From positions 94,184 to 158,183 of the forward strand of contig JAGBDE010000003.1 in NCBI GenBank assembly GCA_017937655.1: a stretch of DNA of 64,000 nt, given 5' to 3'. The position numbers and the translations under genes were made by a program. The notes beneath the pieces were generated by a model. It was not told the origin of the DNA, did no database searches, and saw only the letters and a list, made by a program, of their open reading frames with translations. This DNA comes from Clostridia bacterium (GTDB taxonomy: Bacteria > Bacillota > Clostridia > Christensenellales > Aristaeellaceae). Positions 8,701 through 18,943 of this stretch are shown one piece after another. Within the stretch, counting starts at the first letter, position 1; each line of letters starts with the position of its first letter.

Positions 8701-11700
8701 CCTGTACCTGGTAGCGCTGATTTCCGCAGAAAAGCTGCGGCTTCTGCCCCTGGAGCAGCTGGCCCTGCGGGTCGAGGCAGCAGCGGACGCCCTGGAAGCT
8801 ATGGAAAAATGGCAGGGCCATCTGTATAACTGGTACAGCACCCAAAGCCTTGCGCCATTGCCTCCTGCCTACGTTTCCTCGGTGGACAGCGGCAACCTGG
8901 CGGTGTGTATGCTGACCGCCGCCCAAGGCCTCCGGGTGCTCCTGCCCGATCTTCCTCCCCGCTTTCACGGCCTGCCGGAACGGCTGGACCATCTGGTGCG
9001 CCAGATGAATTTCACCGTCCTGTTCGACCCATCCGCGGAGCTGTTCCGGGTAGGCGTCTATCCCGACCGCCCGGAGAACGTTCAACCTCACTACGACCTC
9101 CTTGCCAGCGAGTCCCGGCTGCTCAGCTACGTGGCCATCATGCAGGGGCAGGTGCCGGTCAGGCATTGGTACCGGCTGAGCCGCAGCCGCGCCCACACCC
9201 GCCAGGGGCAAACCCTGCTCAGCTACAGCGGAACCATGTTTGAATACATGATGCCCTTGCTTTTTCATCGGCCTGTGCGGGGCACTCTGCTGGATCACGC
9301 CCTCCGCACCACCATGAAGGTGCAGTCCCGCCACCGGCTGGGCGGCGCCTGGGGCGTCAGCGAAAGCGCCTACCTGGCCTACGATCCCCAGCTTTTCTAC
9401 CAGTACCAGTCCTTCGGCATTCCGTCCCTGGCGCTGCAATCCCAGGTGGATTCCCAGGTGCTTGCCCCTTATGCCTCGGTGCTGACGCTGCCCCTCAACC
9501 TGAAACCTGCCTTCATGAACCTGCTGCGCCTGCGCAGCATGGGGCTGGAGGGCCCCCTGGGCCTTTTTGAGGCTGCCGATTTCCATCCCCGCCGGGTGGG
9601 CGATAAAAAGCCCTTTCAGATCATTCGCAGTCACATGGCCCACCATCAGGGCATGATCCTGATCACCATCTGCAACGTGCTGTGCCGCTGGTATATAGCC
9701 GATCTTTTCGGCCATCTGCCCAGGGCGCAGGCCTATCGTCTTTTGCTGGAGGAGAAATACGTGGACGTGCAAACCGTCATCCGCCACCCGCTGAAACGCC
9801 GCTTTGAAAAGCCGGTCACGGCTGGATACCAGGCCTGGCGCGTCGCCCAGCCCCTGAGCCTGCCCGTGGACGCCCATCTGCTCCACGGCGCGGGCACCAC
9901 CTTGCTCATCGACGCCCAGGGCGGCGGATACATGTCCCGCAACGGCATCATGCTGACCCGGTTTCACGAAAGCTGCCACCTGCCCAGCGGCATGCGCCTG
10001 TACCTGAAGGACTCCCAGAGCGGCTCCGTCTGGCAGGCCACCGATCCCAAGCTCAGCAAATCCGTGGAATTTGAAACCGCGCAGGCCGTTTTCACCCACG
10101 AGCGTTTCCACGTTCAGACCCAGCTGCGTCTATTCGTCAACCCGCTGGACGGAGCGATCATCCACTGCCTGACCCTGGAAAACCAAAGTCCCGCCGACCG
10201 CATGCTGGAAGTGAGCAGCTATCTGGAGCCGGCCCTCACCTCCCAGCAGGAGGACAGGGCTCACCCAGCCTTCCAGAACCTGCTACTCCAGTCCAAAAAG
10301 CTGGGCAAATCCGGCGCGGCCATCCGCTGCAGGCCCCGTCTGGAACGCACGCCGCCCCTGCATCTGTGGCAGAACCTCACCGCAGACGTGCCCTTCCACC
10401 TCTTCCGCATCCAGACGGACCGCACCGCCTTCATCGGCCGGGGACGGACGGTGCATGCCCCCCGGGGGATGGAGCTGCCCATCAGCGGCCTGGCAGACAG
10501 CGTGGGAGACATGATCGAGCCCTGCCTCAGCCTGCGGGCCCAGTTTGTGCTGCCGGCCAGCGGCAAGGTGCAGCTGGCCTTCGTCACCCTTTGCCCCAGC
10601 CAGCGGGACACGGAAAACGGCTTCCTGGAACGCTACGACCGCCCGGAAAACGCCCTGCGCACCTTCGAGGCAGCCGCCACCCAGGGCGTGGTCACCGCCC
10701 GGTATCTGGATTTGGAGCCGGAGGAATACTGCCAGGTTTCCCGGCTGACCGGCTGCCTGAGCTACACGGGCCAGCCCATGCAGTTCCTTGACAGCGCAGC
10801 CAATTCCCTGCCCATGAAGGATCTCTCCGCCCTGCGCCTTCAGGGCAGCCTGCCCATCCTGCTTGTGGAATGCACCTCCGCCGACGGTCTGCCCCTGGTG
10901 AAAACCCTGCTCAAAGCCCACGCCCTCCTGCGCATGGGCGGCCTCTGGTTCGACCTGGTGCTTCTGGCAGACGCGCCCCAAAGCGACGACCTGCAAGCCC
11001 GCCTCACGGAAGCCGTGAAAAACAGCCCTTCCAGCGAGACCCTCCGCCAGGACGGAGGCGTGCATATCTTTTCTGCGGACCATCTGTCCCCCGGCCAGCC
11101 GGAACTGCTCCGGGCGGCTGCCCGGCTCCGGCTCAGCACGGCATCGGGCAGCCTGAAGCAGCAGCTGGATCAGCTGCACAGCCTGGTGGCGTCCCCCGCC
11201 CAGTATCAGCACAGGCCTTCCACCCCCTGGAAGGCCGCCCTGCCCCCCATGGACGACCTCACTCTGGACAACGAATTCGGCGGTTTTGCCATGCCGGAGG
11301 GCAACTACGTCATCCTCCTGCCACCGGGCAGGCAGACCCCCGCGCCCTGGTGCAATCCCTTGTGCAATCAGGACTTTGGCACTCTTGCCGGAGAAAGCGG
11401 CCTTCTGTTCACCTACGCCCACAGCAGCCGGCAGGGGCGGCTCAACCATTGGCCCAACGACAGCGTCACTCCCCGGGGCGACGAGCTTTTCTTCCTGCAG
11501 GACAGCCAGCACAAGCTGCTCTGGTCCCTGACCCGGTTCCCTCTGGCGGCCGACCTTCCCTGCCGGGTGACCTACGCTCCCGGCGAGGCGATCTACGAAT
11601 GCTCCGGCTACGGCATCTATAGCCGCATGACCTGCTTCACGGACGCGGAATCCACCCTGGGCCTTCGGATCATCCAGCTGAAAAACGAGGACAAAACCGA

Positions 11701-13582
11701 CCGCGTCCTGACCCTGTGGCACAGCTGCGCCTTTCACCCGGGCGACAACCCCGGCAGCGAGCAGCTTTGCGCCGCGGAGCGCACGGAGCGGGGCGTGACC
11801 CTCCTCTGCCCGGACCTGGACGGCGCCTGCTGCCTGGCCGGCCTGGATCCCGCGCCCACCCTCTGCGCCAGCATGAGCAGCGGAGCCTTCTACGGCCTCT
11901 CCAGCCCCGTTCCCCATGCGCTTGCCACCTCGGAAGCCCTCTCCGGCGACAGCGGCAACGTGGCGGTCATCGGCTTCACGGTGCAGCTCAAGCCCGGCGA
12001 AACCAAGCAGATCACCACCTTACTGGGCTACGGCGTCAGCCGGGCCAGGCTGGAGCGGGCCGTCCTCAATGCGGCGGAAGATGGCGCGGCCCACCGGCTG
12101 CATCAAATGCGTTTGTTCTGGGCCAATCAGCTCAGCGGCCTTCTGTTCGACCTGCCCGACCCCACCCTCAGCCTGATGATGAACCGCTGGCTGCCCTACC
12201 AGACCATCGCCTCCCGGCTGATGCTGCGTGGCGGCTTCTACCAATGCGGTGGGGCCACGGGCTTCCGGGATCAGCTGCAGGACATGCTGGCCATGCTCCA
12301 CACCCAGCCCCAGCAGGTGCGGGAAACCCTGCTGCTGTTTGCCTCCCACCAGTACGAAGAGGGCGACGTGCAGCACTGGTGGACGGAGGGTTTCACCGGC
12401 TCCCGTACCCGCATCAGCGACGACCTGCTCTTTCTGCCGTACCTGACCGGCATCTACGTCCAGGTCACCGGGGATGTTTCCATCCTCAACGAGGCCGTGC
12501 CCTACCTTCACTCCAAGCCCCTCGCCCCGGAGGAAAACGACCGTCTGGAAACCGACAATCCATCCCCCATTACAGAAAGCCTTTTGCAGCACTGTCTCCG
12601 GGCCATCGACCAGGTGCGTTTCGGCTCTCACGGCCTGCCCCTCATGCAGGGCGGCGACTGGAACGACGGCATGAACCGCGTCGGCGGCGACAAAGGCGAA
12701 AGCGTATGGCTGGGCATGTTCCTGTGCGAGGTTCTTCGCCGTTTCTCCCCCCTGTGCGACCCCGCCACCATCAACCGCTTTGCCACGCTGCGCATCCGCC
12801 TTTTGCAGGCCCTGGATCAAACCGCCTGGGACGGCAGCTGGTACCTGCGGGGCTGGTACTCCACCGGCGATCCCCTGGGCGGCACGTCCTCCACGGAATG
12901 CCGGATGGATCTGCTGCCCCAGTGCTGGGCGGTGTTCTCCGGCCTGTCCCGTGAGCGCAGCGCCATCGCCATGGAAAGCGTGTGGCAGCACCTGTGGGAA
13001 AGTGATATCGGCATTCTGAAGCTCTTAACCCCGCCCTTTAACGGTGCGGAGGATCCGGGCTACATCGCGGCCTATGTGCCCGGCGTCCGGGAAAACGGCG
13101 GCCAGTACACCCACGCCGCCACCTGGGCCATGGCGGCCTGGTATCAGCTGGGCCAATACGACAAAGCCTGGGAGCTGGCCCTGCGGCTGCTTCCCCAGGC
13201 GCATTCCCACACCAAGCAAACCGCCATCCGCTACCGGGTGGAGCCTTACGTCATGGCAGCGGATATCTACTCCGGCCCCCGGCACCGTGGCCGGGGCGGC
13301 TGGACCTGGTACACCGGCAGCGCGGCCTGGTACCAGTACCTTCTGCTGACGGAACTTCTGGGCTTCCGCAAAGAAGGCAATGTCCTGCGCTTCCGCCCTG
13401 TGCTGCCAAACGGCTGGGACTGGGTGCGCATCACCTACCGCTACGGCAGCGCCACCTACCACCTGACCGGCCGCCGGGACTGCCCCTTCCCCACCGCCGA
13501 CGGCGAGCGTCTCAAGGAAGGCGCCATCCTCCTCCAGGACGACGGCCGCATCCACGAAGGCATCTTCCCCATCCGGGCATAA
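5756..13582 (+). CDS. giant cyclic beta-glucan synthase-like protein (GT84-glucoamylase-GH94)
   Basis: A 2608-residue membrane enzyme with the layout of NdvB/Cgs cyclic beta-1,2-glucan synthases. It has an N-terminal helix (residues 3-20) and a second hydrophobic region near 385-440. A glycosyltransferase domain follows, with LDSDTFLPP near 590 and HRWTRGDWQ near 737, then several transmembrane helices (about 780-930). Next is a glucoamylase-like domain (FGIPSLALQSQ; SHMAHHQGMIL near 1290). The C-terminal GH94 phosphorylase-like module has GGDWNDGMNRVG near 2300 and GGWTWYTGSAAWYQY near 2515. The family polymerises glucose from UDP-glucose, controls chain length by phosphorolysis and cyclises the chain. 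The ATG follows TGGGAGGGCTGTGCC. It is a single-gene unit closed by a terminator. Product linkage in a Gram-positive is unproven. Confidence 0.88.
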   Translation: MPWVLAAALVLLCALIVFLLTRGKPPAKSYRDAPLMGDLLPHLKSVAGESPGAGRAGLSLHRGLLHRFEKQADFLSTLPDDELLPGAMWLCENGRYLQEKMVSAMADSRGVRGLPASKDGGSRILCFAREYVGHRMAEIHLEPLGKALAAWQEVSTFSQREIGLLPLALRIALLDVISEMTALLAAEQHSRLKAQQLVRFLRHQKEKQSLRIFAAHRHEPAFLERLLSEMHRQEEGQQILWLERYFNQNDLSADKLTRSEHQHQTDNSLWIGNAITSLRAIDHAPWEQLLEEWSPLHAQLSQDAVYPAMDMESRAYYRECIHRLSRLTHKPELTVCGAAMTLSRADHPESLMHHVGYYLLDEGRDSLLSYLHTDRPFPLPMNRAKRTLFLRILCWESFALLLFVGFLLGVPWPMLPLFALPLFFTLAELALSAYRRFAPPKMTPRIQLDALAPEQRTLVVCPTMLLSREQALSMAGHLSMLHSANPDPNLHFMLLGDYRDSLTATMNDDDEIVAAASAAIRALREDTGHEFLYFQRERVFHAPDHLHMSRERKRGSLETLLKLICGQETEDSFAYASIAPEKLQGRYRYVITLDSDTFLPPGAALRLVGAMCHPLQQRRRVDGRMRGVSVLQPRMEVSPGSVGSWLSLLLGGPTSCGPYNSLVSDFYADALRSGSFQGKGIIDPAAFLEATEGKILPGLVLSHDLLEGQLAGCAFASDILLYETHPSALKGFLGRLHRWTRGDWQLLAYLAPFIPHVDSGPRRALNTLDRHKLWGNLFRSLASPARVIGLFVLAALGKHWLFLLLLLAPELPALIPLTRTALVSALLRLAALPVFAAVQLDAIGRALYRLLVSRQNLLKWTTAAQLSNPTDKPSMQPYYMSIGGALLMGFFSLVGGFDLTPGLVTAAVFALFPFTLPLLEQSTERSLYPTGYMREVLSSIARETLLYYETSITPEDNGLPPDNVQIDPNKGITHRTSPTNIGLYLVALISAEKLRLLPLEQLALRVEAAADALEAMEKWQGHLYNWYSTQSLAPLPPAYVSSVDSGNLAVCMLTAAQGLRVLLPDLPPRFHGLPERLDHLVRQMNFTVLFDPSAELFRVGVYPDRPENVQPHYDLLASESRLLSYVAIMQGQVPVRHWYRLSRSRAHTRQGQTLLSYSGTMFEYMMPLLFHRPVRGTLLDHALRTTMKVQSRHRLGGAWGVSESAYLAYDPQLFYQYQSFGIPSLALQSQVDSQVLAPYASVLTLPLNLKPAFMNLLRLRSMGLEGPLGLFEAADFHPRRVGDKKPFQIIRSHMAHHQGMILITICNVLCRWYIADLFGHLPRAQAYRLLLEEKYVDVQTVIRHPLKRRFEKPVTAGYQAWRVAQPLSLPVDAHLLHGAGTTLLIDAQGGGYMSRNGIMLTRFHESCHLPSGMRLYLKDSQSGSVWQATDPKLSKSVEFETAQAVFTHERFHVQTQLRLFVNPLDGAIIHCLTLENQSPADRMLEVSSYLEPALTSQQEDRAHPAFQNLLLQSKKLGKSGAAIRCRPRLERTPPLHLWQNLTADVPFHLFRIQTDRTAFIGRGRTVHAPRGMELPISGLADSVGDMIEPCLSLRAQFVLPASGKVQLAFVTLCPSQRDTENGFLERYDRPENALRTFEAAATQGVVTARYLDLEPEEYCQVSRLTGCLSYTGQPMQFLDSAANSLPMKDLSALRLQGSLPILLVECTSADGLPLVKTLLKAHALLRMGGLWFDLVLLADAPQSDDLQARLTEAVKNSPSSETLRQDGGVHIFSADHLSPGQPELLRAAARLRLSTASGSLKQQLDQLHSLVASPAQYQHRPSTPWKAALPPMDDLTLDNEFGGFAMPEGNYVILLPPGRQTPAPWCNPLCNQDFGTLAGESGLLFTYAHSSRQGRLNHWPNDSVTPRGDELFFLQDSQHKLLWSLTRFPLAADLPCRVTYAPGEAIYECSGYGIYSRMTCFTDAESTLGLRIIQLKNEDKTDRVLTLWHSCAFHPGDNPGSEQLCAAERTERGVTLLCPDLDGACCLAGLDPAPTLCASMSSGAFYGLSSPVPHALATSEALSGDSGNVAVIGFTVQLKPGETKQITTLLGYGVSRARLERAVLNAAEDGAAHRLHQMRLFWANQLSGLLFDLPDPTLSLMMNRWLPYQTIASRLMLRGGFYQCGGATGFRDQLQDMLAMLHTQPQQVRETLLLFASHQYEEGDVQHWWTEGFTGSRTRISDDLLFLPYLTGIYVQVTGDVSILNEAVPYLHSKPLAPEENDRLETDNPSPITESLLQHCLRAIDQVRFGSHGLPLMQGGDWNDGMNRVGGDKGESVWLGMFLCEVLRRFSPLCDPATINRFATLRIRLLQALDQTAWDGSWYLRGWYSTGDPLGGTSSTECRMDLLPQCWAVFSGLSRERSAIAMESVWQHLWESDIGILKLLTPPFNGAEDPGYIAAYVPGVRENGGQYTHAATWAMAAWYQLGQYDKAWELALRLLPQAHSHTKQTAIRYRVEPYVMAADIYSGPRHRGRGGWTWYTGSAAWYQYLLLTELLGFRKEGNVLRFRPVLPNGWDWVRITYRYGSATYHLTGRRDCPFPTADGERLKEGAILLQDDGRIHEGIFPIRA

Positions 13583-13584
13583 AT

Positions 13585-13630
13585 AAACCGGCCGATGTCT
13601 ACCACAGACATCAGCCGGTTTTCTTTTTTT
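13585..13630. terminator. bidirectional intrinsic terminator
   Basis: The inverted repeat AACCGGCCGATGTCT / AGACATCAGCCGGTT is followed by a T-run on the plus strand. It ends the glucan synthase gene and can also stop glmS transcription arriving from the other side. Confidence 0.85.
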
Positions 13631-13703
13631 CTCAGCCAAGGCGGGCATGCGCACCTTTATCGGTTTTCTTTTGGTTCTTTTCTTTTGACTCAAAAGAAAA
13701 GAA

Positions 13704-15539
<1,836 letters not shown>

Positions 15540-15568
15540 AAACCGGATTCCTCCCTTTGCCTGATCCT

Positions 15569-16270
15569 TCAGCCGTCAATGCCCAGAAACACCGCCAGCG
15601 GATCCACCGCTTTTCCGTCCCTGTGGATCTCAAAATGCAGATGGGGCTCCGCGTCGCTTTCCTCCAGCACGCCGTTTCCCACATGGCCGATGGTCTGCCC
15701 CTGCATCACCCGGTCGCCGGGGCGGACGTAGTCCGCGCTGCTGAGTCCTGCGTAAATGGACTCGTAGCCATCCTCGTGGCGGATGACCACGGTAAGGCCC
15801 ATCTCGTTATCCTTCCACACCCTGAGCACCTGCCCGCCGGCGCAGGCCTCCACAGGGGTGCCGTACTCTGCGGTCAGGTCGATGCCCCCGTGGATCTTCC
15901 ACATGCCGGACTTCGCAAACAGCTGGGGCTTTTCCAGGCTGAAATCCCTGTCCACAAAGCCCGCCACCGGCTGGTGCATCCTCATGGGCGACTGGGTGGG
16001 CACCGGCTGCACCTGGTCGGCGTTCTGGCTCACAATCAGCTGCTCCACCTCCGCCAGGGACTGGGCGTTCTGGCTTCCGCCCGCGCTTTCCGCCTCCTCC
16101 AGGGTGACGGTCCGGCTTTCCTCCCCCCGGACGTGAAAGGTGTACACCGCGCTGGTCAGGATCACCAGGATGCAAACTGCCAGCACCACATAAAAGCCCT
16201 GTTTTTCCATCAGGCGGTCATAAGCAAGGTAGGCCTTTTTCAGGCCGTTCATAAACTGTGTCTGTTTCAT
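15569..16270 (-). CDS. spoIIQ: SpoIIQ-like M23 (LytM) peptidase
   Basis: Forespore membrane protein that pairs with SpoIIIAH across the engulfment septum. 233 residues: a cytoplasmic N-terminus, one transmembrane helix (about 26-45), a Gln/Ser-rich linker and a C-terminal LytM domain (about 135-230). Both metal-site motifs are present, HGGIDL and PHLHFEI, so all ligands of an active endopeptidase appear intact. From memory, B. subtilis SpoIIQ is degenerate while clostridial ones are not. It lies directly downstream of spoIID, the peptidoglycan lytic enzyme of engulfment, which supports the name over a generic M23 peptidase. Confidence 0.85.
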   Translation of the reverse strand: MKQTQFMNGLKKAYLAYDRLMEKQGFYVVLAVCILVILTSAVYTFHVRGEESRTVTLEEAESAGGSQNAQSLAEVEQLIVSQNADQVQPVPTQSPMRMHQPVAGFVDRDFSLEKPQLFAKSGMWKIHGGIDLTAEYGTPVEACAGGQVLRVWKDNEMGLTVVIRHEDGYESIYAGLSSADYVRPGDRVMQGQTIGHVGNGVLEESDAEPHLHFEIHRDGKAVDPLAVFLGIDG

Positions 16271-16313
16271 GGTCTGATCCCTCCCTGTGGAGGTTTCCCC
16301 GAAAAAACCCTTG

Positions 16314-17417
16314 CTATTCCCGCCCCGCCACTTCCGTGCCCGGATAGTAGTGCTGCAATATATCCCTGTAATCCGCGCCCTTTGCGGCCATGCTGTTGGC
16401 CCCCACCTGGCTCATGCCCACGCCGTGACCGTATCCCCGCTGATGAAACGTGATTCCCTCCCCATCCGACGATATGGAAAACCAGGTGCTGCGCAAATTA
16501 AGCGCCTGCCGGAGCCTGGAGGCGGAGATTACCCTTTCCCCCACCTGCACATCGGCCACCCGGCCGCTGTCCGTGTAGCCCGCCACAGAAAACCCGCGCC
16601 GCATTTCCTCGGCGGTGGTGTTCAGCCCGGGAATTTGCCTGTTCAGCCTGTCCGCCATGTCCTCAAAGGCGAAAAAGCTGTCCGTGTAAAATCCCCTGGC
16701 CGATTCCTCTCCCCCGCTTTCCACGCTGACCAGGTAAGGCAGCGCCTCCGAAAACACCGCCTGCACGTCCTCGGTTTTGCCGCCGCTCATGGCGTGGTAC
16801 ATCACCGTGATGATCTGCCCCTCATAGGTCAGATGCTCGTCCATGGTGGACGCGGCCGCGTTCAGGATCCGCTGCCGGTACAGTTCCGTTTCGTCGCCCC
16901 ACTTTTCCCGGCATTCCGTCATGGAGGCATACCCCTGGCAGCATCCGCTGTCCCCGCAAATGTCTGCCTCGGGATGACTTTTGCAGCCGCCGTTTTCCAT
17001 CTGCCAGAGGGCCCGGGTGCGGGCAGCCACCGCCTGGGCCCGCAGCGCCTCCTCGTGATAGCTGGCCGGCATCTCCGCCGCCACCACCCCGCAGACGTAG
17101 CTTTCCAGGGGCATCTCCACCACAGCGTCCAGAAACACCCGTACCCTTGGCTGATCCTCCATAGACTGCCTGACCAGCTGCCGCCCGTCCGGATCCTCTC
17201 CTTCCAGAAGACTGTCCGTGCCCTGGTCGGTCTGGCCCGGCAGCCACAGCGTCAGCACCCGTCCCACCCGGGAGGGCAACAGCACCCGTGCCTGCCACAG
17301 GGGCGTTTTCACGTCCGCCCACTCCGCGCCGCTGACCGGCGCGCCCAGCATCCTCCACAAAATGGCCAGCGCAAGCAGCGCCGCACCCAGCCATACCGGC
17401 GGATATTCCCTCTTCAT
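16314..17417 (-). CDS. spoIID: stage II sporulation protein D (lytic transglycosylase)
   Basis: Membrane-anchored peptidoglycan hydrolase that drives engulfment with SpoIIP and SpoIIM. 367 residues: an N-terminal transmembrane anchor (about 10-25), then the SpoIID domain with LESYVCGVVAAEMPASYHEE containing the catalytic Glu, QAVAARTRAL, and a C-terminal QRGYGHGVGMSQVGA motif. An upstream in-frame ATG (17435) lies inside the ribosome-site region. The ATG at 17417 follows GGAGGGATGCCAA and was chosen. It forms an operon with spoIIQ (43-base gap). Confidence 0.93.
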   Translation of the reverse strand: MKREYPPVWLGAALLALAILWRMLGAPVSGAEWADVKTPLWQARVLLPSRVGRVLTLWLPGQTDQGTDSLLEGEDPDGRQLVRQSMEDQPRVRVFLDAVVEMPLESYVCGVVAAEMPASYHEEALRAQAVAARTRALWQMENGGCKSHPEADICGDSGCCQGYASMTECREKWGDETELYRQRILNAAASTMDEHLTYEGQIITVMYHAMSGGKTEDVQAVFSEALPYLVSVESGGEESARGFYTDSFFAFEDMADRLNRQIPGLNTTAEEMRRGFSVAGYTDSGRVADVQVGERVISASRLRQALNLRSTWFSISSDGEGITFHQRGYGHGVGMSQVGANSMAAKGADYRDILQHYYPGTEVAGRE

Positions 17418-17541
17418 TTGGCATCCCTCCGGCAAACCCTATGACCGGCCAGAAAAAAACATTCCTGAATAAATGCAACATTTTTTCCTGTTCCTGCGTT
17501 AAATATGGTAGAATCAAGTATCTTCGGAAAGGAGTTCCCCC

Positions 17542-18906
17542 ATGCGCATGTATTTCCGGAGGATGCTTTGCATCCTTTTGTGCCTCGCTTTGCTGCCTGC
17601 TTTTTCCCAGGCCGAGGCCACGTCCCTGTCCACCGGCAGCCAGGGCCCCAGCGTCACCCGGCTGCAAAAGCGCTTGTCTGCTCTGGGCCTTTTTTCCGGC
17701 CAGGTGGACGGCGTGTACGGCCAGCAGACGGAATCCTGGGTCATGGAAGCCCAGCGGCTGCTTCAATCTGTCGGCGGATATGATATTACCCCCACCGGCC
17801 AGGCCGACGAGCTAACCCTTTCCCTCCTTTATTCCGACGACCCTACAGTGGAATCCGTCCTCCGCACCCTGTGCGTGGGCAGCAGCGGCGACCGGGTCAG
17901 GGAGCTGCAAAACCAGCTGATCGAACTGAAAATGCTGGACGGCGTGGCAGACGGCGACTATGGCGCCGCCACAAAAGCCGCGGTGTATCGCTTTCAGGAG
18001 CAGGCCCTTGCGCTGGAAATCACCATGGATCCGCCCACCGGCATGGCCGACCCCTATACCCAGCAGCTCCTCACCCAGGATCTGGGCGTATACGGCTTCA
18101 AGGCCCCCAAGTATTTCGACGAGACCCAGCCCCTCAACCTCAGCGAGGAATACCTTTTCTGCAAAAGCTGCATCCTCATCGACGCCCCCACCGGCCAGGT
18201 GCTTTTCGAGGTCAACAGCCACGAGCGTATGTACCCCGCCAGCACCACCAAGGTGCTCACCCTGCTCACCTCGCTGGAATACGGCAACCTGGACAAGAAA
18301 CACACCGTCCCGGAATCCGCCGCCGACGTTCCCGCAGACAGTTCCCTGGTGCCGGTGAACCCGGGCGAAAGGATGCGGAAGATCGACCTGCTCTACGGCC
18401 TGATGCTCCGTTCCGGCAACGACGCCGCCAACGCCATCGCCACCATCGACGCAGGCGACGTGGACAGCTTCGTCGGCCGCATGAACGAAAAAGCCTTCGA
18501 GCTTGGCATGTACGACAGCCACTTCGTGAACCCTCACGGCTACCACGACCCGGAGCACTACACCACCGCCTACGACCTGTCCCTGGCCACCCGGGCCGGC
18601 CTGACGGATCCAGAGTTCTGCCAGATCGTCACCTGCCTTCAGTACACCATGCCCGCCACCAAGCGCCGGGACGCCCTCACCCTTCACAACACCTATGAGA
18701 TTCTGAACGAAACCTCCCCCTACTTCATCCCCTACGCCGCCGGGGTGAAAAGCGGCTTTACCTCGGACGCAGGCTTCTGCTTCGTGGGCGCGGCCCAGTA
18801 TGACGGGCGGACGCTCATCGCCGTGATTTTGGACTCCAACACCCGCTACACCACCTGGGACGACCTGCGCCGCCTCTTTGCCTACGGTTTTGCCCTGGAT
18901 GAATAG
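17542..18906 (+). CDS. D-alanyl-D-alanine carboxypeptidase with peptidoglycan-binding repeats
   Basis: 454-residue exported PBP of the DacF type. It has a signal peptide (residues 1-25, cut after an Ala-rich segment) and two peptidoglycan-binding domain repeats (about 33-95 and 105-175, each with a GSSGDRVRELQ-like start). The C-terminal S11 peptidase domain has YPASTTK (SxxK) near 233, SGND (SxN) near 291 and VKSGFT (KTG box) near 402. It trims terminal D-Ala from stem peptides. The ATG follows AAAGGAG. It is divergent from spoIID, and a spore-cortex role like DacF is plausible but not shown. A weak -10 (TAGAAT, 17509-17514) lies upstream. Confidence 0.92.
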   Translation: MRMYFRRMLCILLCLALLPAFSQAEATSLSTGSQGPSVTRLQKRLSALGLFSGQVDGVYGQQTESWVMEAQRLLQSVGGYDITPTGQADELTLSLLYSDDPTVESVLRTLCVGSSGDRVRELQNQLIELKMLDGVADGDYGAATKAAVYRFQEQALALEITMDPPTGMADPYTQQLLTQDLGVYGFKAPKYFDETQPLNLSEEYLFCKSCILIDAPTGQVLFEVNSHERMYPASTTKVLTLLTSLEYGNLDKKHTVPESAADVPADSSLVPVNPGERMRKIDLLYGLMLRSGNDAANAIATIDAGDVDSFVGRMNEKAFELGMYDSHFVNPHGYHDPEHYTTAYDLSLATRAGLTDPEFCQIVTCLQYTMPATKRRDALTLHNTYEILNETSPYFIPYAAGVKSGFTSDAGFCFVGAAQYDGRTLIAVILDSNTRYTTWDDLRRLFAYGFALDE

Positions 18907-18943
18907 AAAAACGCCCGGACGATTTTTCGTCGTCCGGACGTTT
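18907..18943. terminator. bidirectional intrinsic terminator
   Basis: ACGcCCGGACGA / TCGTCCGGaCGT stem with A-run before and T-run after. It is shared by the convergent carboxypeptidase and MATE genes. Confidence 0.85.

Noticed and set aside
6062..11917. Very long open frames on the minus strand opposite the glucan synthase gene (1349 and 544 codons)
   Set aside because: They are shadows of GC-rich codon use in the real gene. The proteins are Gly/Gln/His-rich with no domain, no ribosome site and no promoter.
15540..15568. glmS ribozyme upstream of glmS
   Set aside because: Only 29 bases separate glmS from spoIIQ, far too short for the ribozyme.
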